A program made the translations under genes and the position numbers. A stretch of DNA of 64,000 nucleotides from assembly GCA_020627785.1 (NCBI GenBank), contig JAHDGF010000003.1, positions 115,687 through 179,686 on the forward strand, written 5' to 3'. Under the pieces are notes generated by a model. That model searched no databases and was not told the origin of the DNA. It was given only the letters and a program-made list of their open reading frames with translations. This DNA comes from Saprospiraceae bacterium (GTDB lineage Bacteria > Bacteroidota > Bacteroidia > Chitinophagales > Saprospiraceae). Positions 8,581 through 17,916 of the stretch are shown here, in pieces; position 1 is the stretch's first letter, and every line of letters starts with the position of its first letter.

Positions 8581-9885
8581 TTATTTAGCGGCATTTTTTA
8601 ACCAATCCCAAGTCACTGATTTAGGTCTTTCCAAAGGAAATCCTAAAGCTCTTGACCAACAGGATGCTGCAAGTATACCTAAAGCTCTAGATACAGCAAA
8701 TAAAACAGTATAATAACTGTGTTCTTTCAGACCGTAGTGAACTAAAATAGCTCCTGAGTGCGCATCAACATTAGGCCATGGATTCTTTACCTTGCCTAAG
8801 CCTTGAAGAATCTCTGGTACTGTATCAAACAATTGCCATACGATGTTAACAATGTCATCATCCTTGATATATTTCTCGGCAAATTTACGCTGTGCTGTAA
8901 ATCTTGGATCTGGCTGTCTAAGTACGGCATGTCCGTAACCAGGAATAACCTTTCCAGCTTTTAATGTATCCTTAATATATTTCTGAACCTGCTCTTTGGT
9001 TGGTTTGGTTGTTTTTAAAGAAGCAGTCATTTCCAAAATCCACTTAATCACTTCTTGATTGGCTAAGCCATGCAATGGTCCAGCCAATGAACACATACCC
9101 GCAGCAAAAGAAAGGTAAACATCACTTAAGGTAGAATTCACCAAATGTGAAGTATGTGCTGAAGCATTTCCTCCTTCGTGGTCTGCATGAATGGTTAGAT
9201 ATAATCTCATTAAAGATTTAAAATCTTTCGAATCATTCACACCAAGCATGTGCGCAAAGTTTCCAGCCCAATCTAAACTGTTGTCTTCAGTTACATGTAT
9301 GTTTTTATGGTAAGATCTTCTATATATAAAAGCCGCTAAGTGAGGCAGTCTTGCAATAAGGTTCATAGAATCTTCGTAAGTAGCATCCCAATAGTCTGCC
9401 TTACTCATTCCTTCTGCATACCTCTTAGCAAAAACACTATCTACCTGCATAGAACTAATCCCGATGATCAATTGTGTCATTGGGTGGGTATCTGGAGCAA
9501 GTGTAGTTAAGACACTAAGTGTATGTTTTGGTAGCTTCGATCTTTTCTCCCACTCATTAGAAAGCCAGTTTACTTCCTTTCTTGTTGGGATTTCATCTAC
9601 AAGCATCAACCAGAAAAGTGCTTCTGGCAAGGGTTGCTTACATCCTGGACGTGTTGGTAAAATTTCTTGTAATTCAGGAATAGATTTTCCTCTAAAACGA
9701 ATCCCTTCTACGGGATCCAATGAAGAAGTTTCCCAAATCATACTCTTTACTCCTCTCATACCACCAAATACTTGTCCTGCTTTTACTTCATCTACTTTTT
9801 TGGTGCCATTCGCTTTAATGAATGCTCTTATCTCTTTTCTTAGTTTGGAAGATTTTTGGTGAAACTTTTCTTTTAATATGTCCAT
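8581..9885 (-). CDS. gltA: citrate synthase, mitochondrial (eukaryotic) type
   Basis: The 434-residue enzyme condenses acetyl-CoA and oxaloacetate, the entry step of the TCA cycle. Catalytic residues are in place: H272 in GPLHGLANQ, H319 in PGYGHAVLR and D374 in VDAHSG. The sequence resembles animal mitochondrial citrate synthase (FGGMRGVKS, LDPVEGIRFRG, HADHEGGNASAHTSHLV) far more than the hexameric E. coli enzyme, and the N-terminal extension of the latter is missing. It is first in the run with gcvH, vanZ and tonB. Succinate dehydrogenase, another TCA enzyme, is encoded at 37-40 kb. Confidence 0.94.
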   Translation of the reverse strand: MDILKEKFHQKSSKLRKEIRAFIKANGTKKVDEVKAGQVFGGMRGVKSMIWETSSLDPVEGIRFRGKSIPELQEILPTRPGCKQPLPEALFWLMLVDEIPTRKEVNWLSNEWEKRSKLPKHTLSVLTTLAPDTHPMTQLIIGISSMQVDSVFAKRYAEGMSKADYWDATYEDSMNLIARLPHLAAFIYRRSYHKNIHVTEDNSLDWAGNFAHMLGVNDSKDFKSLMRLYLTIHADHEGGNASAHTSHLVNSTLSDVYLSFAAGMCSLAGPLHGLANQEVIKWILEMTASLKTTKPTKEQVQKYIKDTLKAGKVIPGYGHAVLRQPDPRFTAQRKFAEKYIKDDDIVNIVWQLFDTVPEILQGLGKVKNPWPNVDAHSGAILVHYGLKEHSYYTVLFAVSRALGILAASCWSRALGFPLERPKSVTWDWLKNAAK

Positions 9886-9991
9886 GGATTAATTAGAATT
9901 ATTTAATGTTATTTAAAAATTGAATGGGATTGTATTCAGCGAATTGTGAGAAAAACGCTCTCGTTTAATTCTTCCCCGAAAATACAATATT

Positions 9992-10008
9992 CTTTACAAT
10001 AATGTAAG
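9992..10008. promoter_or_regulatory. short palindrome between divergent gltA and DUF3109 genes
   Basis: CTTTACAATAATGTAAG forms inverted arms CTTTACA and TGTAAG within the 198-bp divergent intergenic region. It could be an operator, but only its symmetry and position support this. Confidence 0.25.
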
Positions 10009-10034
10009 ACCTTTTGTCACTCGATGGTTCAAGA

Positions 10035-10062
10035 TTGGAATAAATTTTAAAAGACTATTTTG
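10035..10062 (+). promoter_or_regulatory. candidate Bacteroidota promoter for the DUF3109 gene
   Basis: TTG at 10035-10037 is followed after 18 bp by TATTTTG (10056-10062), close to the -33 TTG / -7 TAnnTTTG consensus. It lies 22 bp before the ATG at 10084. Confidence 0.35.
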
Positions 10063-10083
10063 TGCGGAACAAATCCCAGACAA

Positions 10084-10665
10084 ATGATCCTTATTGATGA
10101 AATTTTAATTTCAGATGATGTAGTGCAAGAACAATTCCATTGTAACTTAAGTGCTTGTAAAGGGGCTTGTTGTTGGGAAGGTGATTATGGCGCACCACTT
10201 GAAGAAGAAGAGGCAGTTTTATTGGAATATCCAGAGAAGGCGATTCTTGATATGTTGGATGAAGAATCTCGCAATTATGTTCTAGAACATCGTGGTACAG
10301 CCCTTTTTAAAGAGAATAAGTCCATTGGCGCTAATGTTATGCCTGATGGCAAATGTGTGTTTCTTGTGAAAATGGCTGATGGCATATCATATTGTAGCAT
10401 TGAACAAGCGCACAAGGAAGGGAAGATCGATTACCACAAACCAATTTCTTGCCATTTGTATCCCATTCGTATTGAAAAAAATGAAGGGATTGGTTTTGAG
10501 GCAATGAATTATGATGTATGGGATTTATGTTCGGCAGCTTGCACGTTAGGTGAAAAACTGAAAATGCCGGTTTATGTATTTTGTCGAGATGCCATCATTA
10601 GAAAGTATGGACCAGAATTTTATGATCAACTGGATCAAGCAGCACAGCAAGTAGCCAGTAAATAA
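10084..10665 (+). CDS. DUF3109 family cysteine-rich protein
   Basis: The product is about 193 residues when started at the ATG at 10084 (MILIDEILIS), which matches the family's usual N-terminus; an upstream TTG at 10060 is less likely. Cysteine clusters include CNLSACKGACC near the N-terminus, a central CVF...YCS...SCHLYP, and C-terminal CSAACTLG and CRD. This Cys pattern is shared with zinc/iron-sulfur-cluster (YkgJ-like) proteins, so metal binding is likely, but the biochemical role is unknown. The M14 peptidase gene starts 10 bp downstream. Confidence 0.85.
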   Translation: MILIDEILISDDVVQEQFHCNLSACKGACCWEGDYGAPLEEEEAVLLEYPEKAILDMLDEESRNYVLEHRGTALFKENKSIGANVMPDGKCVFLVKMADGISYCSIEQAHKEGKIDYHKPISCHLYPIRIEKNEGIGFEAMNYDVWDLCSAACTLGEKLKMPVYVFCRDAIIRKYGPEFYDQLDQAAQQVASK

Positions 10666-10675
10666 AAATAAAGAC

Positions 10676-13147
10676 ATGAGATTAATAATTTTGCTATTCT
10701 GCCTTTCGGCAAATGTCATTTTTGCTCAAGAGCTAAAATCACCAGAAGAGTTTTTAAACTCTGATTATGGATTAGAATTCACACCACATCATCAATTGGT
10801 CAGCTATGCCGAACACGTTGCCACCAATTCTGAATGGGCAACCTTTGAAATCTACGGCTATACCAACCAGGATAGACCTTTGGTGAAATTGACAATTACA
10901 ACTCCTGATAATTTAGACAAGCTAGAATCTATTCGATCAAACCATTTTGAACAAATCGAAAAAAATAATGGAGCAGCTGATAAGGCCATTGTTTGGTTGA
11001 GTTTTGGTGTTCATGGAAATGAGGCTGGTGCAAGCGAGAGCAGTATGAATGTCATGTATCAACTAGCCTCAGGCCGGAATGCACAAGCAAAGGAGTGGCT
11101 TGAAAATACAGTTGTAATTATGGATCCTTGCATTAATCCAGATGGCTATAGCAGATATTCACATTGGAATAGAAACATTGCCACCTCAGAAGTTCAGCCA
11201 GAATTATATGCACGAGAGCATCATGAACCATGGCCAGGAGGAAGAGTTAATCATTACTTATTTGATCTCAATAGAGATTGGGCATGGGTAACTCAGGTAG
11301 AGTCTAGACAAAGAATAAAAAAATACAATGAATGGTTGCCGCATATCCATGTTGATTTTCATGAAATGGGTCATGATGCTCATTATTATTTTGCACCAGC
11401 TGCAAAACCATACCACGAGTCAATAACGGAATGGCAGTATGACTTTCAAGTGGAGATCGGAAAAAACCACGCTAAATACTTTGATGAAGAAGGGTGGTTG
11501 TTTTTCACAAAAGAAACCTTTGATCTTTTATATCCCTCCTACGGGGATACCTATCCAATGTTAAATGGAGCCATTGGAATGACCTATGAACAAGCAGGTC
11601 ATAGTCGAGCAGGTCGAGCCATATTTTTAGAAAATCAAGATACACTTACGCTAAGAGATCGCATCGATCATCACAGTACAACAGCACTATCTACCATAGA
11701 AGTGGCTAGTAAAAACTCAGATAAACTTAATTTCAATATTGGTAAGTTTTATTCTTCCAATCCAGAGGCTCAATATATGAGCTACATTGTGAAGAGACCA
11801 GAGAATGATAACTTGGATGAATTGCGATTAATACTTGATGCCCATGGTATCGAATATGGACAAGCAGGAGGTAATAGCACGGGTAACGGCTTCAATTATA
11901 AAACAGGCAAAGAAGAAACCTGTTCTTTTGATAAGGGTGACCTCATTATAAATACTGATCAGAAAAAATCTGTTTTAATTTCTACACTTTTTGATCCTGA
12001 GCCAGGATTGGAAGACTCTATTACCTATGACATCACAGCTTGGTCCCTACCAATGGCTATGGGTCTAGATGCATGTGCATTGACTAGAACTACTTCTAGT
12101 AGTGACTTTGAACCCTACCGAATGGATCTTCAAAGAAATGAAAAGGCAACAGCCTATGCCATTCCTACAGAGCATTCTACTTCATATAAATTGGTTACAG
12201 CACTTTTGGCCAAAGGAGTTAAATGTCGATATACAAAAAAAGACATTCAATATGAGGACCGCTCAATCAAAAAAGGGGCGGTGATTATAACTCAGGCCGA
12301 TAATAGAAAAAATGAAAACTGGAGAAAAACATTTTTTAATACCTGTGAAGAATTACAAATACCGTTCATTAATCTAAATACCGGATTTGCCTTGAGCGGT
12401 CCAGATTTAGGCTCACGATCTGTACAATTTATAGATACTCCCAAAGTGGGAACCATCAGCGGAACAGGACTCAATGGAAATTCATTTGGACAATTGTGGT
12501 ATTACTTTGAACAAGAACTAAAATATCCACTCATAATCGTTGATAAGGATAATTTTGGTGCATCTGCCTTGGCTGACTTAGATGTTTTGATCCTAGAAGA
12601 AGGATGGTATAATCTTTCCTCTAGTCAAATGAATGAGATTGATTCATGGATTAATAAAGGAGGAAAATTAATTACCATTGGATCTGCTACTCAGAAATTT
12701 CTGGATAAAGATGGTTATGGTCTGAAGTCAAAAGAAAATACTGAAACAATAGAAAAAGCGGATGCACAACCTTCCAATTATGCAGGAGAAGAAAGACAAT
12801 ATATCTCAGGGTCGATTCCTGGTTCTGTAATTCAAGCAGAAATGGATCACTCTCATCCTTTATGTTTTGGTCTGGGGAATAGTACTTACCATAGCATCAG
12901 AGCCGGTTCGAGAATTATCCCTATGCAGCAAAATGTAAGAAATGCTATTTATGTTCCTAACAACTATGTCTCTTATGGATTTATTGGTTCTCGGGTGAAG
13001 GAGGATAATAACAACTCTTTGGTGGCAGGCGTTGAAAATAAAGGTAGAGGAACCGTTATTTATCTAGCAGACAATCCTATATATCGAGGATTTTGGAAGG
13101 CAGGAAATCGCTTGTTATTTAATGCAGTTTTCTTAGTAGAGGAATAA
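10676..13147 (+). CDS. secreted M14 family zinc carboxypeptidase
   Basis: The 823-residue protein has a signal peptide (1-17, ending in IFAQ) and a carboxypeptidase domain. The zinc motif HGNE (H113, E116) is followed by DLNRDW and HVDFHEMGHD, which supplies the third zinc ligand, and TYEQAGHSRAG marks the catalytic-side region. The C-terminal half (about 400-820) has alpha/beta character with a glutamine-amidotransferase-like segment (LDVLILEEGWYN), as in other large Bacteroidota M14 proteins. It probably trims peptides in the periplasm or outside the cell. It abuts the convergent DUF2279 gene without a gap and follows DUF3109 closely. Confidence 0.88.
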   Translation: MRLIILLFCLSANVIFAQELKSPEEFLNSDYGLEFTPHHQLVSYAEHVATNSEWATFEIYGYTNQDRPLVKLTITTPDNLDKLESIRSNHFEQIEKNNGAADKAIVWLSFGVHGNEAGASESSMNVMYQLASGRNAQAKEWLENTVVIMDPCINPDGYSRYSHWNRNIATSEVQPELYAREHHEPWPGGRVNHYLFDLNRDWAWVTQVESRQRIKKYNEWLPHIHVDFHEMGHDAHYYFAPAAKPYHESITEWQYDFQVEIGKNHAKYFDEEGWLFFTKETFDLLYPSYGDTYPMLNGAIGMTYEQAGHSRAGRAIFLENQDTLTLRDRIDHHSTTALSTIEVASKNSDKLNFNIGKFYSSNPEAQYMSYIVKRPENDNLDELRLILDAHGIEYGQAGGNSTGNGFNYKTGKEETCSFDKGDLIINTDQKKSVLISTLFDPEPGLEDSITYDITAWSLPMAMGLDACALTRTTSSSDFEPYRMDLQRNEKATAYAIPTEHSTSYKLVTALLAKGVKCRYTKKDIQYEDRSIKKGAVIITQADNRKNENWRKTFFNTCEELQIPFINLNTGFALSGPDLGSRSVQFIDTPKVGTISGTGLNGNSFGQLWYYFEQELKYPLIIVDKDNFGASALADLDVLILEEGWYNLSSSQMNEIDSWINKGGKLITIGSATQKFLDKDGYGLKSKENTETIEKADAQPSNYAGEERQYISGSIPGSVIQAEMDHSHPLCFGLGNSTYHSIRAGSRIIPMQQNVRNAIYVPNNYVSYGFIGSRVKEDNNNSLVAGVENKGRGTVIYLADNPIYRGFWKAGNRLLFNAVFLVEE

Positions 13148-14182
13148 TCATTTGCTGAAAAGCAAATGAAATCTCCACTCACCAAGGCTATTATATTCAA
13201 TGGTCGGGGCAGGAAATTTATATCCATTAGCGATGATCAAAAGCATATTTAAGAAGTGATTTTTGGTCTCAATTTTCTGGAGATCTAAATCAAGGGATAA
13301 ATAAAATTGTTTGTATCTGGGATGCGATTCTGAAGGCAGAATAAACTGCTCCCCATTTAATTCCCATTGATTTTCAAATCCTCCAAACATATTTTCAGCA
13401 CTATATCCAATGGCAAAGTTGAGCCATTTAGGAAAGCCACTATTAGGTAAAAAGGAAGTAGGATTTATGGAAAGCCAAAGGGTCTGTCCATTGTAATCTT
13501 TTAAGAATCGTTGAAAACCAGTATCACCGAAAAGCTGATCTGCTCGATTGTTTAGACTAGTTATTTCGCCTTGACTAGAAGTCAATAGAACATCTTTATA
13601 GTTCTTTTTGGTAGAGGAAATCTTCAGTCTAATTCTTTGTTCGTCCCAAAATGATTGTTGAAGAATAAAACTACTTGTGCCAAGGCTGTTGAAAACGACA
13701 TCACCTACAGAGAATCCCCACTTGGTAGAGAACCCATCCATGATTTCTATGGTCGATTGGATCATGGTGCTCCCTATACCTACAAACCATAAAGCACTTT
13801 TTTTGGACATGCCCGTCCATTTCGCTCCATGATAACCAACTTGACACAAATTATACGAAGTATAGGCATGACCAAATTTATCCATGCCCTGCCATTCCTT
13901 CCAATCATTGAAAAGATGAAATTCTGATTGTTCGAAATCTTTGTACCAGCTATTATACAGACCAATGGATGTGGCAGTAAAACTACTCACTCCGAGACCC
14001 AGCGCAGAATAAAATCTAACCTTATCCAAGGTGTCGGCTGGCGCAAAAAAGGGTTTTTGTTGGGAATGAAGCGTAGAGCTTACAAAAACTGCCAAAAGCA
14101 AAGTAAGTAAAACACCTATTGCCCTGAAACCCAAAGGAAAAGCAACTTTTGTCGTCATTGATGGGGTACTACGATAATTCAA
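13148..14182 (-). CDS. DUF2279 (YfiM-like) family protein
   Basis: The 344-residue protein has an N-terminal hydrophobic export signal (LGFRAIGVLLTLLLAVFVSS). A DUF2279-like core contains DKFGHAYTSY, GMSKKSALW and FSVGDVVFNSLG (about 95-180). A C-terminal half rich in alternating aromatic residues probably forms strands at the outer membrane. Function is unknown. The start is ambiguous (MNYRST at 14182 or MTTKVAF eight codons later); the downstream Met keeps the signal intact. It is convergent with the M14 gene and divergent from the PorP/SprF gene. Confidence 0.72.
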   Translation of the reverse strand: MNYRSTPSMTTKVAFPLGFRAIGVLLTLLLAVFVSSTLHSQQKPFFAPADTLDKVRFYSALGLGVSSFTATSIGLYNSWYKDFEQSEFHLFNDWKEWQGMDKFGHAYTSYNLCQVGYHGAKWTGMSKKSALWFVGIGSTMIQSTIEIMDGFSTKWGFSVGDVVFNSLGTSSFILQQSFWDEQRIRLKISSTKKNYKDVLLTSSQGEITSLNNRADQLFGDTGFQRFLKDYNGQTLWLSINPTSFLPNSGFPKWLNFAIGYSAENMFGGFENQWELNGEQFILPSESHPRYKQFYLSLDLDLQKIETKNHFLNMLLIIANGYKFPAPTIEYNSLGEWRFHLLFSK

Positions 14183-14312
14183 TGGTATTTTAACGAAATA
14201 TGAGTGTACAAAATACTAAAACTGTTATCATTCCACTATTTTTACTCATTCACCAACATTTAGCCATAATGTTGGATATATATAATAGCATACGCTTTTA
14301 AACATTGCACAA

Positions 14313-15377
14313 ATGCAGATAAAAACTTGGATATCAGTAATTGCGATTTTGGTTAGTCTAAACCTGACTGCTCAAGATTTACATTTTACACAATTCAATT
14401 TAGCACCTATGAATTTAAATCCGGCCTTGACAGGAGCCTACTTGGGTACCTACAGAGCAGGATTATTGTACAGGGATCAATATCGAACGGTCAATAGTGG
14501 GACTGCACGTCCATATCAAACGGCCACTGCTTTTATTGACTCACCAATCATCGGTGGTTTTAGAAAACAAGATTGGATCGGAATCGGTGCTAATTTTTTC
14601 TATGATCAAGCAGGTACTGCTCAGGTCAAAAATATTGGAACAATTCTGAGTCTAGCATATCATCTAGGCCTCGGAAAGAAAGGAGATAACGTTTTCACTT
14701 TAGGAGCTCAATATGGTTCTATTCAAAGAAGGTTTGATAGAGATCAATCTATAACTGGTTGGTCACTAGCCAATAGCTTAGGAGCTGGATCTGATCCAGA
14801 CCTTGCTTCATTAACTACTGGAAATGCCCAAGGTTCAGGAAGTGAATTTGTTGAAAGCAATTACAACTTTCTTTCAGTGGGAACGATGTTGACTTCCTCC
14901 ATGGGAAAAAATAGTGACTTGAGAATGGGCGTGAGCGTTTCTCATTTTTTGAGACCAGGACAAAGTTTGACTGGAGGACTCAGAGCTGACAGGAAGTTTG
15001 TTAAGACCGCAGCTTTTGTGAGTCTGTATTCTGATCTTGGTGACAGATTTACATTTAAACCGCAAGCCTTATTTCAGACCTCTGGAGGCATAAATGAATT
15101 TGTAATTCAGGGGATTGGTGCGTTTTTGTTAAATGAAGAAAAAGAAATGTCTTTCAATGCTGGACTTGGATTAAGAGCAGTTAATGCTTTAGATCTCCAA
15201 GTGCTGCTAGGCATGGATATTAAAGATATAAGGGTAGGAGTAGCTTATGATTTTAATCTGGCTTCTTTTAATCCAGCAACCAATGGACATTCAGGTTTTG
15301 AACTTGGAGTTACTTACATCGGAAAGGTTTACAAAAAGCCGAAAGTAGAGCCAGTACTTATTTGTCCAAGACTATAA
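14313..15377 (+). CDS. PorP/SprF family type IX secretion membrane protein
   Basis: The 354-residue outer-membrane protein has a signal peptide (about 1-20, ending in LTAQ). The family-typical opening DLHFTQFNLAPMNLNPALTGAY is followed by a beta-barrel pattern. PorP/SprF proteins occur in many copies in Bacteroidota and are linked to T9SS and to the surface attachment of its cargo. The next gene, 25 bp downstream, encodes the PD40-OmpA protein commonly paired with PorP/SprF, so the two likely form a functional unit. This copy need not be the core secretion component, because the porK-N genes are not nearby. Confidence 0.9.
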   Translation: MQIKTWISVIAILVSLNLTAQDLHFTQFNLAPMNLNPALTGAYLGTYRAGLLYRDQYRTVNSGTARPYQTATAFIDSPIIGGFRKQDWIGIGANFFYDQAGTAQVKNIGTILSLAYHLGLGKKGDNVFTLGAQYGSIQRRFDRDQSITGWSLANSLGAGSDPDLASLTTGNAQGSGSEFVESNYNFLSVGTMLTSSMGKNSDLRMGVSVSHFLRPGQSLTGGLRADRKFVKTAAFVSLYSDLGDRFTFKPQALFQTSGGINEFVIQGIGAFLLNEEKEMSFNAGLGLRAVNALDLQVLLGMDIKDIRVGVAYDFNLASFNPATNGHSGFELGVTYIGKVYKKPKVEPVLICPRL

Positions 15378-15402
15378 TCATTAAAGCTTAAAAAGATAAT
15401 TC

Positions 15403-17805
15403 ATGGAAATGAGATTTATCAAATTCGTTCTTCCTCTATTTATACTTTTGACAATAAGTCAAAACAGCTGGGCTCAGCCGTTGCGTGCTCAGACCTACAC
15501 CCAAATGCTTGAAGTTGCACAAGAAAGTGCCGACAAGGGTGATTATTATAATGCTCGCGAGTGGTTTCAGAAAGCCTATGACGAGCAAAAGGATAAAAGA
15601 CTGGTACCTGTTATTGCCAAACTTTCATATCAATTAAGAGACTTGGAAAGAGCAGAAAAGTATTATTCTAGACTTTGGAAATCAAGTCGATCTAGTAATA
15701 AAATTGATTTTACTGAAGAAAGATATTGGTATGGTGTTGTCTTGAAAGAGAATGGTAAATATGAAGAGTCCATTGCTCAATTCAATCAATACATCACAGA
15801 TTCCGAAAACGAAGAAGGAAAGAAGATGGCTAGTTTTCAACTAGATGGTATAATGGCTTTAAGCAAGTTAGAACCTAATGTCGATGTAGCGGTCAGATTT
15901 GCTGGAAAAGAATTAAACTCTGCCAGTGGTGAAGCATCTCCTCGGACCTATAGAGATGGGTCTTTATATTTTGGTTCATTTAACCGGAAGAGTATTATTG
16001 AAGTTGGTGGTGATGAAGATGATTACCATAGTAAAATCTTTATGGCTAGTAAAACGGACGAAGGATTTTCAAAGCCAACAGCTTTAGGTGAACAAGTCAA
16101 TAGATATGGATTCCATTCTTCTAATTTATCTTTCTCTGAAGATGGTCGTGTCATGTACTTCACTCGCTCCACGCTTTCAGGTTCTGAAATTGAGGACAGT
16201 AAAATTTATGTGAGTTATAGAAAAGATGAAAAATGGAGCCCAGCTGTTGAGGCGATGGGCATCAATGGTGAGTATATAGCACAACATCCAGCTGCTGGAG
16301 AATTGTTTGGAAAGAATGTTCTCTTCTTCGTTTCGGATATGGATGGAGGCTATGGTGGAAAAGACATCTACTATGTGAATGTCGGAGGTGATGGAACCTT
16401 CAGTACGCCGACCAATTTAGGGGATAAGATTAACACGAGTGGAGATGAAGTTACTCCGTTCTATACTGATGGTCAATTATTTTATAGTACGAACGGATTG
16501 CCTACCATAGGGGGTTTTGATATTATGAAGACTTCATGGGATGGATCTAATTGGAGTGCGCCAAAGAACATGGGATTCAATTACAATAGTCCTTATGATG
16601 ATTTATATTTTAGCATGAATGCTGATGCAAAAGCAGGTTATCTAGTTTCTAACAGGCCCGATGATGGAAAGAAGAAATTAAAAAGTATTACCTGCTGTGA
16701 TGATATTTATGTTTGGAATATAAGAGAGGTTATCATCGATTTATTGGCAACGGCTACGGATCCCGATAAAAAACCATTGAATGGAACAACGATGGTACTT
16801 AAAAATTTGACGCAAGTCTTTTCACCTGAGTCAAAAAATATTCCTGATGCTAACCAGTATCAATTTACCTTAGATTCAGATAATGAATATAAATTACTCA
16901 TTGAGAAAGAAGGTTATTATCCAGATTCAATCATGTTTAATACAGCTGGAATCATTGATGATTTTACGGTAAAGAGAACCATTGAGTTGAAGCCAATTCC
17001 AAAGGCTCCAGAAAAGCCGGAAGAGCCTGAGTACGAAACGATAACTACGAATCAAGCGATAAGACTGAACAACATTTATTATGATTTAGATGATGATAAA
17101 ATCCTATTAGATGCGGAAAGAGACTTGACCGTTTTATATGATCTAATGATTAAATATCCAGACATGGTGATTGAACTTTCATCACACACGGATTCACAGG
17201 GTCTAAGTAGATATAACCAAGATTTATCCCAACGAAGATCTGAGTCTGCTCGGAACTGGTTATTGCAAAAAGGAATCGCTGGAGAAAGAATTAAACCAGT
17301 TGGCTATGGTGAAGAATTTATTATTAACAGATGTGTAGATGGTGTAAGGTGTGATGATGATGAACACAGATTTAATAGAAGAACAGAGTTTAAGATTATT
17401 GATGGACCTAAGACGATTGAGATTAAGCGAGATGTCTTAAAAGGTTCTAATTCTCAAGGATCAGTGGAGCCACCAAACAGTAAATCAAAAGCATTGCCTG
17501 TACTTACCTTTAAGCAAGCTTTGGTGGATATCGGTGAGGTAAAGCGGGGAGAAACTCCAGTTATAAATTATCAATTTTCAAATACTGGAAATGCCAATTT
17601 AGACATTGAGGTTGTTACTGCATGTAAGTGTACTGAATTATCTTGGCCTCGTAGATCAGTAGCTCCTGGTGAGACAGGTAAGATTAAAGTAATATTTGAT
17701 AGTTCAACCTTTGAGCCAGGTGTAGTCACTAAAATTGTAGATGTTATTGCAAATACAGAACCTCTGATCACAGAAGCTAAATTTACTGCGACAATTATTG
17801 AATAA
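15403..17805 (+). CDS. TPR-PD40-OmpA protein with C-terminal DUF1573 domain
   Basis: The 800-residue protein has a signal peptide (ending near NSWAQ) and a TPR-like region (30-150). A PD40/WD40-like propeller follows (about 170-430; FSEDGRVMYFTRS, NVLFFVSDMDGGYGGKDIYY), then a carboxypeptidase-regulatory-like beta domain (440-545). The OmpA peptidoglycan-binding domain (about 555-670) contains ELSSHTDSQGLSRYNQDLSQRRS. A C-terminal DUF1573 Ig-like domain (about 705-800) reads VINYQFSNTGNANLDI. The first four modules resemble PorE-type T9SS proteins that link the secretion system to peptidoglycan. The extra DUF1573 module is unusual. Starts at 15403 and 15409 are both plausible. It follows PorP/SprF and ends before a strong terminator. 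Confidence 0.88.
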   Translation: MEMRFIKFVLPLFILLTISQNSWAQPLRAQTYTQMLEVAQESADKGDYYNAREWFQKAYDEQKDKRLVPVIAKLSYQLRDLERAEKYYSRLWKSSRSSNKIDFTEERYWYGVVLKENGKYEESIAQFNQYITDSENEEGKKMASFQLDGIMALSKLEPNVDVAVRFAGKELNSASGEASPRTYRDGSLYFGSFNRKSIIEVGGDEDDYHSKIFMASKTDEGFSKPTALGEQVNRYGFHSSNLSFSEDGRVMYFTRSTLSGSEIEDSKIYVSYRKDEKWSPAVEAMGINGEYIAQHPAAGELFGKNVLFFVSDMDGGYGGKDIYYVNVGGDGTFSTPTNLGDKINTSGDEVTPFYTDGQLFYSTNGLPTIGGFDIMKTSWDGSNWSAPKNMGFNYNSPYDDLYFSMNADAKAGYLVSNRPDDGKKKLKSITCCDDIYVWNIREVIIDLLATATDPDKKPLNGTTMVLKNLTQVFSPESKNIPDANQYQFTLDSDNEYKLLIEKEGYYPDSIMFNTAGIIDDFTVKRTIELKPIPKAPEKPEEPEYETITTNQAIRLNNIYYDLDDDKILLDAERDLTVLYDLMIKYPDMVIELSSHTDSQGLSRYNQDLSQRRSESARNWLLQKGIAGERIKPVGYGEEFIINRCVDGVRCDDDEHRFNRRTEFKIIDGPKTIEIKRDVLKGSNSQGSVEPPNSKSKALPVLTFKQALVDIGEVKRGETPVINYQFSNTGNANLDIEVVTACKCTELSWPRRSVAPGETGKIKVIFDSSTFEPGVVTKIVDVIANTEPLITEAKFTATIIE

Positions 17806-17840
17806 TTAGAGAGTACTAAAATATATAGTGTAGGTGCATT

Positions 17841-17875
17841 AAAAAACCCTCTAGGTAAATCCTAGAGGGTTTTTT
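17841..17875. terminator. strong bidirectional rho-independent terminator
   Basis: AAAAAACCCTCTAGG (17841-17855) is a perfect inverted match to CCTAGAGGGTTTTTT (17861-17875) with a 5-nt loop. It lies between the convergent OmpA-family gene and the ECF sigma gene and has a U-tract in both directions. Confidence 0.93.
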
Positions 17876-17916
17876 ACTACTTGGTGTATGAGTTTTAAAT
17901 TATTCAGAGTGGCGTT

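Noticed and set aside
10060-10083. Upstream TTG start for the DUF3109 gene
   Set aside because: The ATG at 10084 gives the family-typical N-terminus, and the TTG overlaps the likely -7 promoter element.
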